Assembly (NCBI GenBank): GCA_033851955.1
Contig: JAWSVK010000020.1
Coordinates: 124,001 to 188,000, forward strand
Origin: Profundibacter sp033851955
GTDB taxonomy: Bacteria > Pseudomonadota > Alphaproteobacteria > Rhodobacterales > Rhodobacteraceae
Length of the DNA: 64,000 nt
Reading direction: 5' to 3'
Every line of letters starts with the position of its first letter. Position 1 is the first letter of the stretch. Below the pieces are notes generated by a model. That model saw nothing but the letters and a program-made list of their open reading frames with translations. It searched no databases and was not told the DNA's origin. The position numbers and the translations under genes were made by a program. Shown here piece by piece: positions 1-7,323 of the stretch.

Positions 1-1
1 A

Positions 2-1618
2 GGTCACGACCAACACGTATTTCGGATCATGGGCTGGAAAGACCGATGCAAACGTCGCCACAACCTTTTCTTTGTAATAGCCGCCGCTCGGTTTTGGTTT
101 GTCGGCGGTGCCGGTTTTACCACCGACCGCATAGCCCTCAACCTCGCCAAACGAGGCCGTGCCGCGCACAACAACTTGGCGCAGCATCGAGCGCGCTTGC
201 GCCGAGGTGCGCTCTGAGACAATGGGCTCGCCCTTACGCGGGCCGTTTTGGCGCAACAAGGTTGGTTTCACGCGATAACCACCGTTCAAAACCGATGAAT
301 ATGCAGTCGCCAAGTGTAGCGGGCTGGTTGATAATCCGTGACCATAGGAAATCGTCATGGTCGACAGTTCTGACCAGTTTGGCGGCAACAATGGCTTGGC
401 CCCTGCGGCTTCGATCAGCTCGATTGGCGTGGCTTCTAACAACCCAAGCGACGCCAGAAATTCGCGCTGCCGTTTGACACCGATTTTAATCGCGACGTTG
501 GCTGTGCCAATGTTCGAGGACTTGACGATCACATCCGACATCGAAAGCTGCGCACCGTAATTGTGGAAATCACGAATACGGAATTTACCCCAGCGCAACG
601 GGCCTTTGGTGTTGATCATCGTTGACGGGTTCACCAACCCGACCTCCAACGCCTGTGCCGCGGTGAATATTTTGAACACCGACCCCAGCTCATAAACCCC
701 TTGTACCGCGCGGTTAAACAACGGGCTGTCCGAAGCATCACCTTCGGTCAGCACCCGCGGGCGCGTGTTCGGATCAAAATCTGGCAAGCTGACCATCGAG
801 ACCACCTCGCCCGTGTGCACATCCATCAAAACGGCGGCCGCGCCTTTGGCGTTCATCAACTTCATGCCGCCCCAAAGCACCTCGCGGGTGGCGGCCTGAA
901 TGGTCATATCAATTGACAGTTGCAACGGTTGGCCATCCAGCGTCGGGTCGCGCAGAAAATCGTCATAAGATTTTTCAACACCCGCCGTGCCGATCACTTC
1001 GGCAGATTGCACGCCTTCACGACCGAATGAGGCCCCACCCAGAATATGGGCGGCCAATTTGCCGTTGGGATAAAGCCGCATTTCGCGACTGCCAAACATC
1101 AGGCCAGGATCGCCAATGTCATGCACAGCTTGCATTTGCTCGGGGCTGATTTTCTTGCGAATCCAGATGAATTTACGCGATCCGGTGAACTGGCGCACCA
1201 ATTTTGCCTCGTCCAGATCGGGAAAAATCGTCACCAATTCGCGGGCGGCGCGGTTTTTGTCGATCATGTGGGGTGGCTGTGCGTATAGGGCGTGCGTGGT
1301 CAGGTTGGTGGCCAAAATTCGACCGTTGCGATCCAAAATATCGGCCCGGCCAGCGGTGATATTGGCCCCTGTGGCGGCGGCACGTGGCTCATGCGGCTCA
1401 CTCGCGGCCAAGGTCCCCATCCGCAGGCCAATCACCCCAAAAGCACAGGCAAAAAACACACCTAGAACCAACAAACGGCCCTCGGCACGCATACGAGATT
1501 TGTCGCGCATAACCTCGTGGCGGGCACGGATGTTGTCGCGTTCAATCACATCAGGGTTTTCACCTGTTGCGCGGGCTTTCAGAATTTGGGTCAGTGGGCG
1601 CAGCGGGGTTCGGGTCAT
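2..1618 (-). CDS. ftsI: FtsI / PBP3 peptidoglycan transpeptidase (C-terminus outside window)
   Basis: Septal peptidoglycan DD-transpeptidase that cross-links cell-wall peptides at the division site, working with FtsW and the FtsQLB complex. 539 codons are present and the frame is still open at the window edge, so the C-terminus is missing. A basic cytoplasmic N-terminus is followed by one membrane anchor at about residues 47-68, a PBP dimerisation domain, and then the penicillin-binding domain. All three active-site motifs are visible: S313-V-F-K316 with the acylated serine, S367-S-N369, and K501-T-G503. The start ATG overlaps the ftsL stop by ATGA, indicating translational coupling in the dcw cluster. 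Identification is secure from motifs and gene order. Confidence 0.96.
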   Translation of the reverse strand, partial: MTRTPLRPLTQILKARATGENPDVIERDNIRARHEVMRDKSRMRAEGRLLVLGVFFACAFGVIGLRMGTLAASEPHEPRAAATGANITAGRADILDRNGRILATNLTTHALYAQPPHMIDKNRAARELVTIFPDLDEAKLVRQFTGSRKFIWIRKKISPEQMQAVHDIGDPGLMFGSREMRLYPNGKLAAHILGGASFGREGVQSAEVIGTAGVEKSYDDFLRDPTLDGQPLQLSIDMTIQAATREVLWGGMKLMNAKGAAAVLMDVHTGEVVSMVSLPDFDPNTRPRVLTEGDASDSPLFNRAVQGVYELGSVFKIFTAAQALEVGLVNPSTMINTKGPLRWGKFRIRDFHNYGAQLSMSDVIVKSSNIGTANVAIKIGVKRQREFLASLGLLEATPIELIEAAGAKPLLPPNWSELSTMTISYGHGLSTSPLHLATAYSSVLNGGYRVKPTLLRQNGPRKGEPIVSERTSAQARSMLRQVVVRGTASFGEVEGYAVGGKTGTADKPKPSGGYYKEKVVATFASVFPAHDPKYVLVVT

Positions 1619-1962
1619 GGTTTTGCCTCCAGATCAGCCGAAACAGCGACTGGATTGGTGATGGGGCCGAGCTCAGGTGCCGGAAAGGACACCTGATCGA
1701 TCCGGCCAAATTGTTCGGGCGATAGGGGCAACAGACCCAAGCGGTCATAGTTGATATCTGCCAGTTCGCGCAGCCGTTCAGGACGGTTCAAATAGGCCCA
1801 TTCGGCGCGTAAAACGGCCAGTTTCTCGCGGGCAATGCCGATCTCGCTTTGCAGGCCTGAAACTACTTTCAACGACGCACGGGTTTTATAATTTTCCTGA
1901 TACGACCAAAAGGCCAGCCCGATGATGGCCAGCGCCGAGAGGACATAGAAAAAGCTACGCAT
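1615..1962 (-). CDS. ftsL: Cell division protein FtsL
   Basis: Small bitopic membrane protein of the divisome that pairs with FtsB and FtsQ and helps activate FtsWI. The 115-residue product has a very short cytoplasmic tail, one transmembrane helix at about residues 3-22, and then a heptad-rich stretch (leucines and isoleucines at about 35-75) expected to form the FtsL/FtsB coiled coil. The sequence itself is poorly conserved, so the call leans on position between rsmH and ftsI. I chose the start beginning MRSFFYV because it places the helix at the N-terminus; an in-frame ATG nine bases upstream (1971) is possible. The gene overlaps the rsmH end and, by ATGA, the ftsI start. Confidence 0.88.
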   Translation of the reverse strand: MRSFFYVLSALAIIGLAFWSYQENYKTRASLKVVSGLQSEIGIAREKLAVLRAEWAYLNRPERLRELADINYDRLGLLPLSPEQFGRIDQVSFPAPELGPITNPVAVSADLEAKP

Positions 1963-2947
1963 TGGCGTCATCCTTGAGTGAAATTTTTGGCATGCCCAAC
2001 CCAGTGCGCTGCATCTCGCCGCTGGGGTGTTCTGTGCGCATCGCGACGCGCAGTTTTGCAGAACGCGAGCGTGGGTTTTGCGCCAATTCGTCATCATCCG
2101 GCCCAATGGCGCGGCGTGAAATCAACTTGAACTGAGGTTTTTCCTCATCCGTCTCAGGTGCATAACGGTTTGCTCGCCCTGCCCCGCCAGACCGCGCTGC
2201 AAAATAGCGTTTGACCACGCGATCCTCAAGCGAATGAAAGGTGACAACGGCCAGTTTACCGCCAGGTTTCAGCGCGCGTTCCGCCGCTTGTAGCCCCGCC
2301 AGCAATTCACCAAACTCGTCATTCACCGCAATGCGGATGGCCTGAAATGTGCGGGTCGCGGGGTGGCTTTGACCGGGTTTTGAGCGTGGCAAACAGGTCT
2401 CGATCACGTCGGCCAACTGCAACGTGGTTTCAAACGGGGTCGCCAGACGTGCTGCAACAATCGCTTTGGCGATCCGGCGCGACGCGCGTTCTTCGCCGTA
2501 TTGAAAAATGACGTCGGCCAGTTCGGCTTCAGATGCGGTGTTGACCAAATCAGCCGCAGACGGTCCTGTTTGGCTCATCCGCATATCAAGTGGTCCGTCC
2601 TTCATAAAGGAAAAACCGCGATCAGCCCGATCCAGCTGCATCGACGAAACCCCAAGGTCCAACACAACACCGTCAAGCAGGCCGTCTGCGTAGGTGTCCA
2701 ACTTGCTGAATGTGCCCAACGAAAACGACAATCTGTCGCCATATTCGCCCGCCCATTCCGCTGTCATTTCAAACGCCAACGGGTCGCGATCAACACCGAT
2801 CACATGATCGGCCCCCGCCGCCAGCAAGCCGCGCGCATAGCCGCCAGCCCCGAACGTGCCGTCAAGCCAGTCGCCCGTCACCGGCGCAACCGCCGCCAAC
2901 AATGGACGTAATAAAACTGGGATATGTGGTGCATCAGGAGCAGACAT
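1955..2947 (-). CDS. rsmH: 16S rRNA (cytosine(1402)-N4)-methyltransferase RsmH (MraW)
   Basis: Methylates N4 of C1402 in the decoding centre of 16S rRNA using S-adenosylmethionine. The 330-residue protein has the usual family length, opens with HIPVLL, and carries the SAM-binding stretch DGTFGAGGYA at about residues 29-38; DLGVSSMQLD and the PGGKLAVVTFHSLEDR block further on are also typical of MraW. The start beginning MSAPDAP lies seven bases after the mraZ stop with a GGGGAG ribosome site overlapping that stop, so it is preferred over an ATG 69 bases upstream that would sit inside mraZ. The 3' end overlaps ftsL. Confidence 0.96.
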   Translation of the reverse strand: MSAPDAPHIPVLLRPLLAAVAPVTGDWLDGTFGAGGYARGLLAAGADHVIGVDRDPLAFEMTAEWAGEYGDRLSFSLGTFSKLDTYADGLLDGVVLDLGVSSMQLDRADRGFSFMKDGPLDMRMSQTGPSAADLVNTASEAELADVIFQYGEERASRRIAKAIVAARLATPFETTLQLADVIETCLPRSKPGQSHPATRTFQAIRIAVNDEFGELLAGLQAAERALKPGGKLAVVTFHSLEDRVVKRYFAARSGGAGRANRYAPETDEEKPQFKLISRRAIGPDDDELAQNPRSRSAKLRVAMRTEHPSGEMQRTGLGMPKISLKDDANA

Positions 2948-2954
2948 CTTGGCG

Positions 2955-3455
2955 CTACTCCCCTTCGTCACCGTCAAGATAAATCGAAGGATCGGCATCT
3001 GGGTCGAAATCATCATCAGCCGTCAAGCCGTTATACATTTCATCCTCATAAGAGGCCGGATCCCAAATCTCAAAGGTGTCGCCGTTGCCGATGAAATAGG
3101 CCTCTTTGGTCAGGCCGATTTTTTCACGGTATTTCGGGGACAAAACCAAACGACCCGTCTCGTCAACCGAGGTGGTCATCGCCTCGGCATGATAGAGGCG
3201 CTGCAACGCGATACGCTTTTTAGAGCCGCGCGGCATTTTACGGATTTTGGCGTCAACTTCGGCGATCGCTTGGGCAGTGAAACACTCCAACTGCTTGCGC
3301 CCCTCGCCACCCGCAACGATTACGATTGTGGGGTTCAACCCCTCACGCCAGTCAGGATCACCGGCCTCTAGAACACGGCGAAACAGGGCGGGGATAGACA
3401 CCCTGCCCTTTGCATCCACTTTATTGTGGGCTTCACCTCTAAACGTTCCCGACAC
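2955..3455 (-). CDS. mraZ: Transcriptional regulator MraZ
   Basis: First gene of the dcw cluster; MraZ proteins form ring-shaped oligomers and bind direct repeats before their own operon to control it. The 166-residue protein has two SpoVT/AbrB-like half-domains, the first starting at MSGTFRG with K-x-DAKGRVSIP, the second carrying VDETGRLVLSP. It ends in a long acidic tail rich in Asp, a variable part of the family. Translation starts at GTG, preceded by AAGGAGG ten bases upstream. Two near-identical direct repeats lie just upstream and are probable binding sites. Confidence 0.95.
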   Translation of the reverse strand: MSGTFRGEAHNKVDAKGRVSIPALFRRVLEAGDPDWREGLNPTIVIVAGGEGRKQLECFTAQAIAEVDAKIRKMPRGSKKRIALQRLYHAEAMTTSVDETGRLVLSPKYREKIGLTKEAYFIGNGDTFEIWDPASYEDEMYNGLTADDDFDPDADPSIYLDGDEGE

Positions 3456-3479
3456 TGGCCTGCGGCCTCCTTACAATAC

Positions 3480-3531
3480 TGCTCCCTGAAAAGGGAACGG
3501 CAAAAAAAACTGTCCCAGAAAAGGAAACGGC
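3480..3531 (-). promoter_or_regulatory. Two direct repeats before mraZ, probable MraZ operators
   Basis: Two 22-bp direct repeats occupy 3480-3501 and 3510-3531, exactly 30 bp apart (about three helical turns). On the coding strand both read roughly CCGTTTCCTTTTCTGGGACAG, the second as CCGTTCCCTTTTCAGGGAGC. They contain GGGA cores reminiscent of the TGGGN boxes bound by MraZ in E. coli. They also supply the T-rich tract after the leader terminator hairpin. MraZ binding is inferred; the repeats are seen directly. Confidence 0.6.
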
Positions 3532-3564
3532 GGGTTTGAGTTAGCTGCCACTACTCAACCCGCC
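3515..3564 (-). terminator. Intrinsic terminator within the mraZ leader
   Basis: On the minus strand a GGCGGGTT-GAGT arm pairs with ACTC-AAACCCGCC across an 11-base loop (hairpin 3529-3564, one bulged base), followed by GTTTCCTTTTC. This is an intrinsic-terminator layout about 75 bp before the mraZ start, so most transcripts from the upstream promoter should stop here and release a short leader RNA. Confidence 0.65.
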
Positions 3565-3740
3565 GCCCTCGTCCCGTCTCCGGGGAATTGTCCAACTGCG
3601 CGTGCCACCTGGGGGGATGTCTGCTCGCTCGCGCGCCGGATCTCTAGTTAGATAAAAGCGGGTGCCTGTATGAAACCTGACTTAGGTGCCTATGTTCGGG
3701 GTTCTTTATGTGCCCCAATTGATTGCCCGTCGTTATCTTG
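3518..3740 (-). ncRNA. upsM: UpsM-like leader-derived small RNA upstream of mraZ
   Basis: In Rhodobacter sphaeroides the abundant UpsM RNA (about 200 nt) is made by premature termination in the mraZ 5' leader and is processed by RNase E under stress. Here the same position has a TTGACG promoter, a GC-rich open-reading-frame-free stretch of about 220 nt, and a strong terminator ahead of mraZ. The match is by position and architecture, not by a sequence alignment I could run. Both ends are estimates. Confidence 0.6.
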
Positions 3741-3746
3741 AGATAA

Positions 3747-3775
3747 TGTTTGCCATGGGAATACATGGGCGTCAA
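3747..3775 (-). promoter_or_regulatory. Candidate promoter for the UpsM-like RNA and dcw cluster
   Basis: On the minus strand TTGACG (3775-3770) is followed 17 bases later by CAAACA, overlapping the alternative AACATT. Transcription from here would start near 3740 and give a leader of the length expected for UpsM. The -35 match is good, the -10 match is weak. Confidence 0.45.
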
Positions 3776-3780
3776 CGGTT

Positions 3781-4087
3781 TTTTACGGGAAATACCTGCA
3801 ATCTCTGGGATCTAAGAACATTGAGCGCCCTCACGGGACCGGAACATAAAGAGTACACGCAGCACAATATGTAGACGCAAGCACAACCAAACACTACATA
3901 TGGTACGATCGAAAAAATCGAAAATAATCCCATAAAATCCCCGAAAACTTGAATTCTGATCAGATCAACGTGGCTTCGAGATCAAAAATCGTGGAATTTT
4001 CCGACAAATTAGACCCCAAAATGTCAAATGAGCCGGCATCAACCGACCCATCCCATAATTTCCCGAAGGCATTGATCGACGATTCTG
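3781..4087. other. Intergenic stretch with no recognisable gene
   Basis: About 300 bases of AT-rich DNA between the dcw promoter and the cupin gene. Short open frames occur on the plus strand but have no convincing ribosome site, and the longest runs antisense into the cupin gene. I see no strong hairpin or RNA-gene signature here. Confidence 0.4.
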
Positions 4088-4417
4088 CTAATCAACCACG
4101 AACAGCTTGGCCCCGACAGCTGTTGACGAGCGATGCGGTTCAGCATCATCGGCGACCTGATAGCTCATGCCGGGCTTCAGGACAAAAATGCGTCCATCGG
4201 CAAGTTCTGTGGTCAACTCGCCCTCGAGGCAAAACAGGATGTGACCCTTCACGCACCAATGGTCGGCCAAATATCCGGCACTGTATTCCACCATCCGCAA
4301 CCGCATGTCGTCGAAATTGACGGTCCGCCAATGGGCAACACCGGTGTCGCCTTTGTGTTCGGTCGGTGTGATCTTACTCCAATCCGTAGTCCCAAACGGG
4401 ATGTTGTCCATCTTCAT
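4088..4417 (-). CDS. DHCW-motif small cupin protein
   Basis: A 109-residue single-domain cupin. The sequence has the DHWCVKGHI stretch (residues about 51-59) characteristic of the 'DHCW motif cupin' family, followed by the second cupin box with the glycine-proline turn at LKPGMSY. No substrate or reaction is established for this family; metal binding by the histidines is probable. The start ATG shares one base with the mrp stop (TAATG), so the two genes should be translated in a coupled way, although a functional link with Fe-S carrier activity is not known. Confidence 0.8.
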   Translation of the reverse strand: MKMDNIPFGTTDWSKITPTEHKGDTGVAHWRTVNFDDMRLRMVEYSAGYLADHWCVKGHILFCLEGELTTELADGRIFVLKPGMSYQVADDAEPHRSSTAVGAKLFVVD

Positions 4418-5481
4418 TAGGCAACACCACCGTCAATCAGCCTCTTGGCCAGTGTCGCATAGGCGTCGGCCAGCGGCCCCTCGCCCGCCGCAACAGGATT
4501 GCCCGCGTCGCCGCCCAGACGCACGTCCAGATCAAGCGGTAATTCACCAAGGAACGGCACGCCCAACTTTTCGGCCTCATTACGCACCCCGCCGTGGCCA
4601 AAGATATGCGCCTCATGGCCACATTCGGGACAGATATAGGCCGACATGTTTTCGACCAACCCCAAAATAGGGGTTTCTAGTTTTTGAAACAGGGTGATAG
4701 CACGGCGCGCGTCCAGCAGCGCCACGTCTTGGGGGGTGGACACAATGATGGTGCCCGTGACTTCGGTTTTCTGCCCCAAGGTCAGCTGCACATCCCCCGT
4801 GCCCGGCGGCAGATCAATCACCAGCACGTCCAATTCGCCCCAAGCGACCTCGCGCAGCAATTGCTGCAGGGCCTTCATCAGCATCGCGCCGCGCCAGGCC
4901 AGTGCTTGATCAGGTTTCACCAGCAGGCCAATCGACATCATCTTGACCCCATGAGCCATCAACGGAAGGATCTTGTTATCAGCATCTGTTTCGGGGCTGT
5001 CGTGCGCACCCAACATACGAGGCTGCGACGGGCCGTAAATGTCGGCATCCAGCAGGCCAACACGGCGACCCTGTTTGGCCAAGGCCACAGCCAAGTTCGA
5101 GGACACGGTGGATTTACCAACCCCGCCCTTGCCCGAACCAACCGCAATAATGTTCCCCACACCCGCTATTTTCTGACGGCCTTCGGGGGCGGCGGGCCTT
5201 TTGGCTTGTTTCAAATTTGGTGGCTGCATGGTGGGGGCATGTGCTGTCAGGATCACTGAGGTCGAGGTCACACCGGCAAGCCCCCTGACAGCGGCCTCAG
5301 CCGCATCCCGCACTTGAGCCAGATTGGCAGCGTCCTCGGGGTTTTTGGCCTCGAGTACGAACCGCACCGCGCCACCTTCAACCGCAAGCGCCTGCACCAG
5401 TCCACTGCTGGCCAGATCAGTGCCGTCAGGCAGTTTAATGCTCTTAAGTTCAGTTAGAATATCATCACGGTTCAGGCTCAT
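4417..5481 (-). CDS. mrp: Mrp/NBP35-family Fe-S cluster carrier ATPase
   Basis: P-loop ATPase that carries and delivers iron-sulfur clusters to apo-proteins in the cytoplasm (ApbC/Mrp family). The 354-residue protein has an N-terminal MIP18/DUF59-like domain (about 1-85), a linker, and the MRP domain with deviant Walker A GSGKGGVGKST at 115-125, the DADIYGPSQP segment, VIDLPPGTGD, and the C-P-E-C pair that binds the bridging cluster. The start at 5481 is preferred over the ATG nine bases upstream because AAGGG abuts that upstream ATG but lies at a normal distance from this one. It is divergent from the ccaF1-like gene. Confidence 0.94.
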   Translation of the reverse strand: MSLNRDDILTELKSIKLPDGTDLASSGLVQALAVEGGAVRFVLEAKNPEDAANLAQVRDAAEAAVRGLAGVTSTSVILTAHAPTMQPPNLKQAKRPAAPEGRQKIAGVGNIIAVGSGKGGVGKSTVSSNLAVALAKQGRRVGLLDADIYGPSQPRMLGAHDSPETDADNKILPLMAHGVKMMSIGLLVKPDQALAWRGAMLMKALQQLLREVAWGELDVLVIDLPPGTGDVQLTLGQKTEVTGTIIVSTPQDVALLDARRAITLFQKLETPILGLVENMSAYICPECGHEAHIFGHGGVRNEAEKLGVPFLGELPLDLDVRLGGDAGNPVAAGEGPLADAYATLAKRLIDGGVA

Positions 5482-5586
5482 GTCGCGCATCCCTTAAAGT
5501 CTGTGTTCGCTGTTGTGCCTTTGGTGATGGGTTTTGCAGCGGCTTTCAAGTGGCGAAAACAGCGCAGCGGTTGACGTCAGGTAAAT

Positions 5587-5605
5587 AGGGCAGCCTATCT
5601 GCCCT
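5587..5605. promoter_or_regulatory. Perfect 7-5-7 palindrome in the mrp/ccaF1 divergent region
   Basis: AGGGCAG-CCTAT-CTGCCCT is a perfect inverted repeat midway between mrp and the DUF1127 gene. It could be an operator shared by both divergent genes, or a short hairpin in the mrp leader. No regulator is identified. Confidence 0.35.
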
Positions 5606-5648
5606 AACCTATGCACTGGGTGCATATCGGAAATGACCAAGCAGGGAG

Positions 5649-5674
5649 TTGTGACTATCTGCAAAATTCATATG
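5649..5674 (+). promoter_or_regulatory. Candidate RpoH-type promoter of the ccaF1-like gene
   Basis: TTG, then 17 bases, then CATATG resembles the alternative heat-shock/oxidative-stress sigma factor promoters (TTG-N17-CTATAT) that drive the equivalent locus in R. sphaeroides. The match is loose, and other nearby TTG elements are possible. Confidence 0.3.
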
Positions 5675-5732
5675 TTGCCCATTGTCAGCACAATCCGGTT
5701 CTGACCCAAACATTATTGAGTGAGACAGGCCC

Positions 5733-5948
5733 ATGGCTTTTGCATCAGAAATTCACGCCCTAAACGGCGACATCACCCACCGCATCGCTGCGGCATATAA
5801 ATCAATGGCAGCGCGTTTTGCCAGCCACCGCGTCTATCGTCAAACAGTTTCCGAACTGAGCGAGCTTTCGACACGCGAGTTGGACGATCTGGGCATCAGC
5901 CGCTCAATGATCAAACGCATCGCTCTTGAGGCTGCATACGGCCTCTAA
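5733..5948 (+). CDS. ccaF1: DUF1127 small protein, CcaF1-like RNA-binding protein
   Basis: A 71-residue basic DUF1127 protein. The conserved C-terminal motif STRELDDLGISRSMI sits at about residues 47-61. In R. sphaeroides the protein of the same length, CcaF1, is encoded directly before the stress-induced CcsR small RNAs, is co-transcribed with them, and binds RNA to influence their maturation and turnover. Here the gene is likewise followed within about 10 bases by a run of hairpins with CCTCCTCC loops. The symbol rests on this shared context and length; DUF1127 proteins are common in alphaproteobacteria, so some doubt remains about exact orthology. Confidence 0.82.
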   Translation: MAFASEIHALNGDITHRIAAAYKSMAARFASHRVYRQTVSELSELSTRELDDLGISRSMIKRIALEAAYGL

Positions 5949-5956
5949 AGAACACA

Positions 5957-6066
5957 CTCTTCGGTCCGCCTGACCTTCCCTCCCAGGATTTATGGCGTGA
6001 CTGGACCGTGGTGACATCTACCTCCTCCCGGATGTCACCACGCAAAATTCGGGGCAATTTAGCCCC
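5957..6066 (+). ncRNA. Cuckoo (CcsR-type) small RNA, first copy
   Basis: Follows the DUF1127 gene directly. It contains an imperfect hairpin (about 5962-6008) exposing CCTTCCCTCCC, a perfect 12-bp hairpin at 6007-6042 (CGTGGTGACATC pairing with GATGTCACCACG) whose loop is TACCTCCTCCCG, and a short GGGGC/GCCCC hairpin at 6051-6066 that may end the unit. Paired stem-loops with CCUCCUCCC in the loop define cuckoo RNAs, which are thought to bind ribosome-binding sites through the anti-Shine-Dalgarno-like loop. Ends are approximate. Confidence 0.75.
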
Positions 6067-6070
6067 TGAT

Positions 6071-6160
6071 ACGCGAACGGCTTCTCCTCCCGATGGCCCG
6101 CCGCGAAAAAAGCAAACGGCAGTGCCCCCTCCTCCCTGGGCGCTGCCGTTTCTTCGTTTG
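6071..6160 (+). ncRNA. Cuckoo (CcsR-type) small RNA, second copy with terminator
   Basis: An imperfect CGCG...CGCG hairpin with TTCTCCTCCCG in the loop (6072-6105) is followed by a very strong hairpin at 6114-6151. Its 14-base arms (AAACGGCAGTGCCC and GGGCGCTGCCGTTT, one G-T pair) enclose CCTCCTCCCT, and TTCTTCGTTT follows, so it can also terminate transcription. This is the second two-hairpin CCUCCUCCC unit in tandem behind the ccaF1-like gene. Confidence 0.78.
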
Positions 6161-6277
6161 GAGGGACATTGGGACACGCGATTAGCTTCCCTATTGGCAA
6201 ATTATTTGGTAACAGCTTAACTGCCTAAATAGCTTTCCAAAACCCAGTGCAGCTCCAACTCTTCCAGAGAGAATTAG

Positions 6278-7098
6278 ATGATCGAACGCATCCACCATTA
6301 TTGCTCCTTCGGTTTTCTTACCCTTGATCAAAAGCAAAGAACTCTGGCTGACTTCCCTAGCCCTTTCTAATGATCATTCTGAGGGAACTTGGGCGCTGAA
6401 TCGCTGGCTGGAAAGATTTGATCGCCATGATCCCATTAGTCGCTTGGAAAGAAAGGTTGCCAAGGTTCTTGTCGAAAGAGCACTTGCAAATAACACTGCA
6501 TTAGGCGTTTGTTTTTCGGAGGAACACGATCTTTTAAGTCAATGGCGTGGATATGCGCAAGATGGTGCCGGCTTTTCTGTGTCATTCGATAAAGAAAAGT
6601 TAGAACAGCTGTCCAGAGATTGTGTTGAATGGCCATCTTTGCAACTTTCTAAGATAATTTATGGGCATAGTATTACTGAAGTAATTTAATGGAGTTATGC
6701 ATATTCTTTCACAAGTCTTCAGTGAGGGTGCAAAGTGGGGGCATGAGGGACAAAATGGATTGGTAAACATAACTGCATCCAATACCCTGGATAGGCTCCG
6801 TGAACAAAGTGAGGCGATACGCGCCCTATTCACTGTGAAAAACGGCGCCTTTTGAGAAGAAAAAGAATGGCGCCTATTTCTAGTCGATTTGCCCGCAAAA
6901 ATCGGAAACCTCGAGTTTCGAGAAAGCCGAAATTGACTATCACCTTTTGTGCGCCTGCCTTTTTCTGCCGATGCAATTGTTAGGGTAACTTTGGGGCCAA
7001 CCAACCCAACCCCACCGCTAGTTGTCGAGGCCGCGCTCAAAAAAAATGATATTGAGTGTGGTGTCGGTAGAAGCATTGCTCGTTACCGCACCAATTAG
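6278..7098 (+). pseudogene. Decayed DUF2971-family gene
   Basis: Three frames together spell a DUF2971 protein of about 270 residues. The start at 6278 gives MIERIHHYCS; a frameshift near 6305-6315 leads into IKSKELWLTS and, later, CFSEEHDLLSQWRGYAQDG and GAGFSVSFD, the hallmark block of the family; a second frameshift near 6690 leads to the C-terminal EEKEWRLF and VTLGPTNPTPP blocks, ending at the TAG of 7096-7098. The last frame also has two in-frame TGA codons (6853-6855 and 6934-6936). The function of DUF2971 is unknown; such genes often sit in accessory islands. The DNA is more AT-rich than its neighbours, which suggests transfer, and partial cuckoo RNA copies lie on both sides. Confidence 0.82.
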
Positions 7099-7128
7099 CT
7101 TGCTTGCGCCATGCACCAACATCCTGCC

Positions 7129-7179
7129 AGCAAAAACGCCCTCTCCTCCCTGAGCGCTGCCGTCTTATTTGGATAGGGG
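7129..7179 (+). repeat. Partial second copy of the cuckoo RNA terminator hairpin
   Basis: AGCAAAAACG...CTCCTCCCTGAGCGCTGCCGTC...TTTGGATAGGGG matches the 3' part of the second cuckoo RNA at 6111-6165, including the bases after the hairpin. The left stem arm is lost, so this copy cannot fold the same way. With the intact copy it brackets the DUF2971 pseudogene as a direct repeat. Confidence 0.65.
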
Positions 7180-7237
7180 TGCCAGCCCCTGCGGGCCTTC
7201 TTCGCGAAGAAAGCTGTAAGGCTTGATGAGCCACCCC
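7176..7237. repeat. Palindromic repeat element with a TTCTTCGCGAA core
   Basis: GGGGTG and CCACCCC form the outer pair and CTTC-TTCGCGAA-GAAAG the inner pair of an imperfect 62-bp palindrome ending GATGAGCC. A related palindrome with the same TTTCTTCGCGAAAAGC centre and a GATGAGG end lies at 37241-37296. They look like members of a dispersed REP-like family. Confidence 0.5.
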
Positions 7238-7323
7238 GACAACTGCCTCCAAACCAAATCTCCTTGCCATCGATTGCCAAACGACTATGCTCGACAATCC
7301 GATCATTCAAGGTAGCTGTCTCA

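Noticed and set aside
3540..3740. RNase P RNA gene (rnpB) in the mraZ leader
   Set aside because: The GC-rich leader prompted a check, but the conserved RNase P core sequences are absent on both strands; the UpsM layout fits better.
3949..4320. 123-codon plus-strand ORF over the cupin gene
   Set aside because: Mostly antisense to a recognisable cupin, with no ribosome site; treated as a shadow.
6853..6936. TGA read as a sense codon
   Set aside because: Two in-frame TGA codons in the DUF2971 frame and one at 46413 raised the idea, but many intact genes here end in TGA and the DUF2971 gene also has frameshifts, so decay is simpler.
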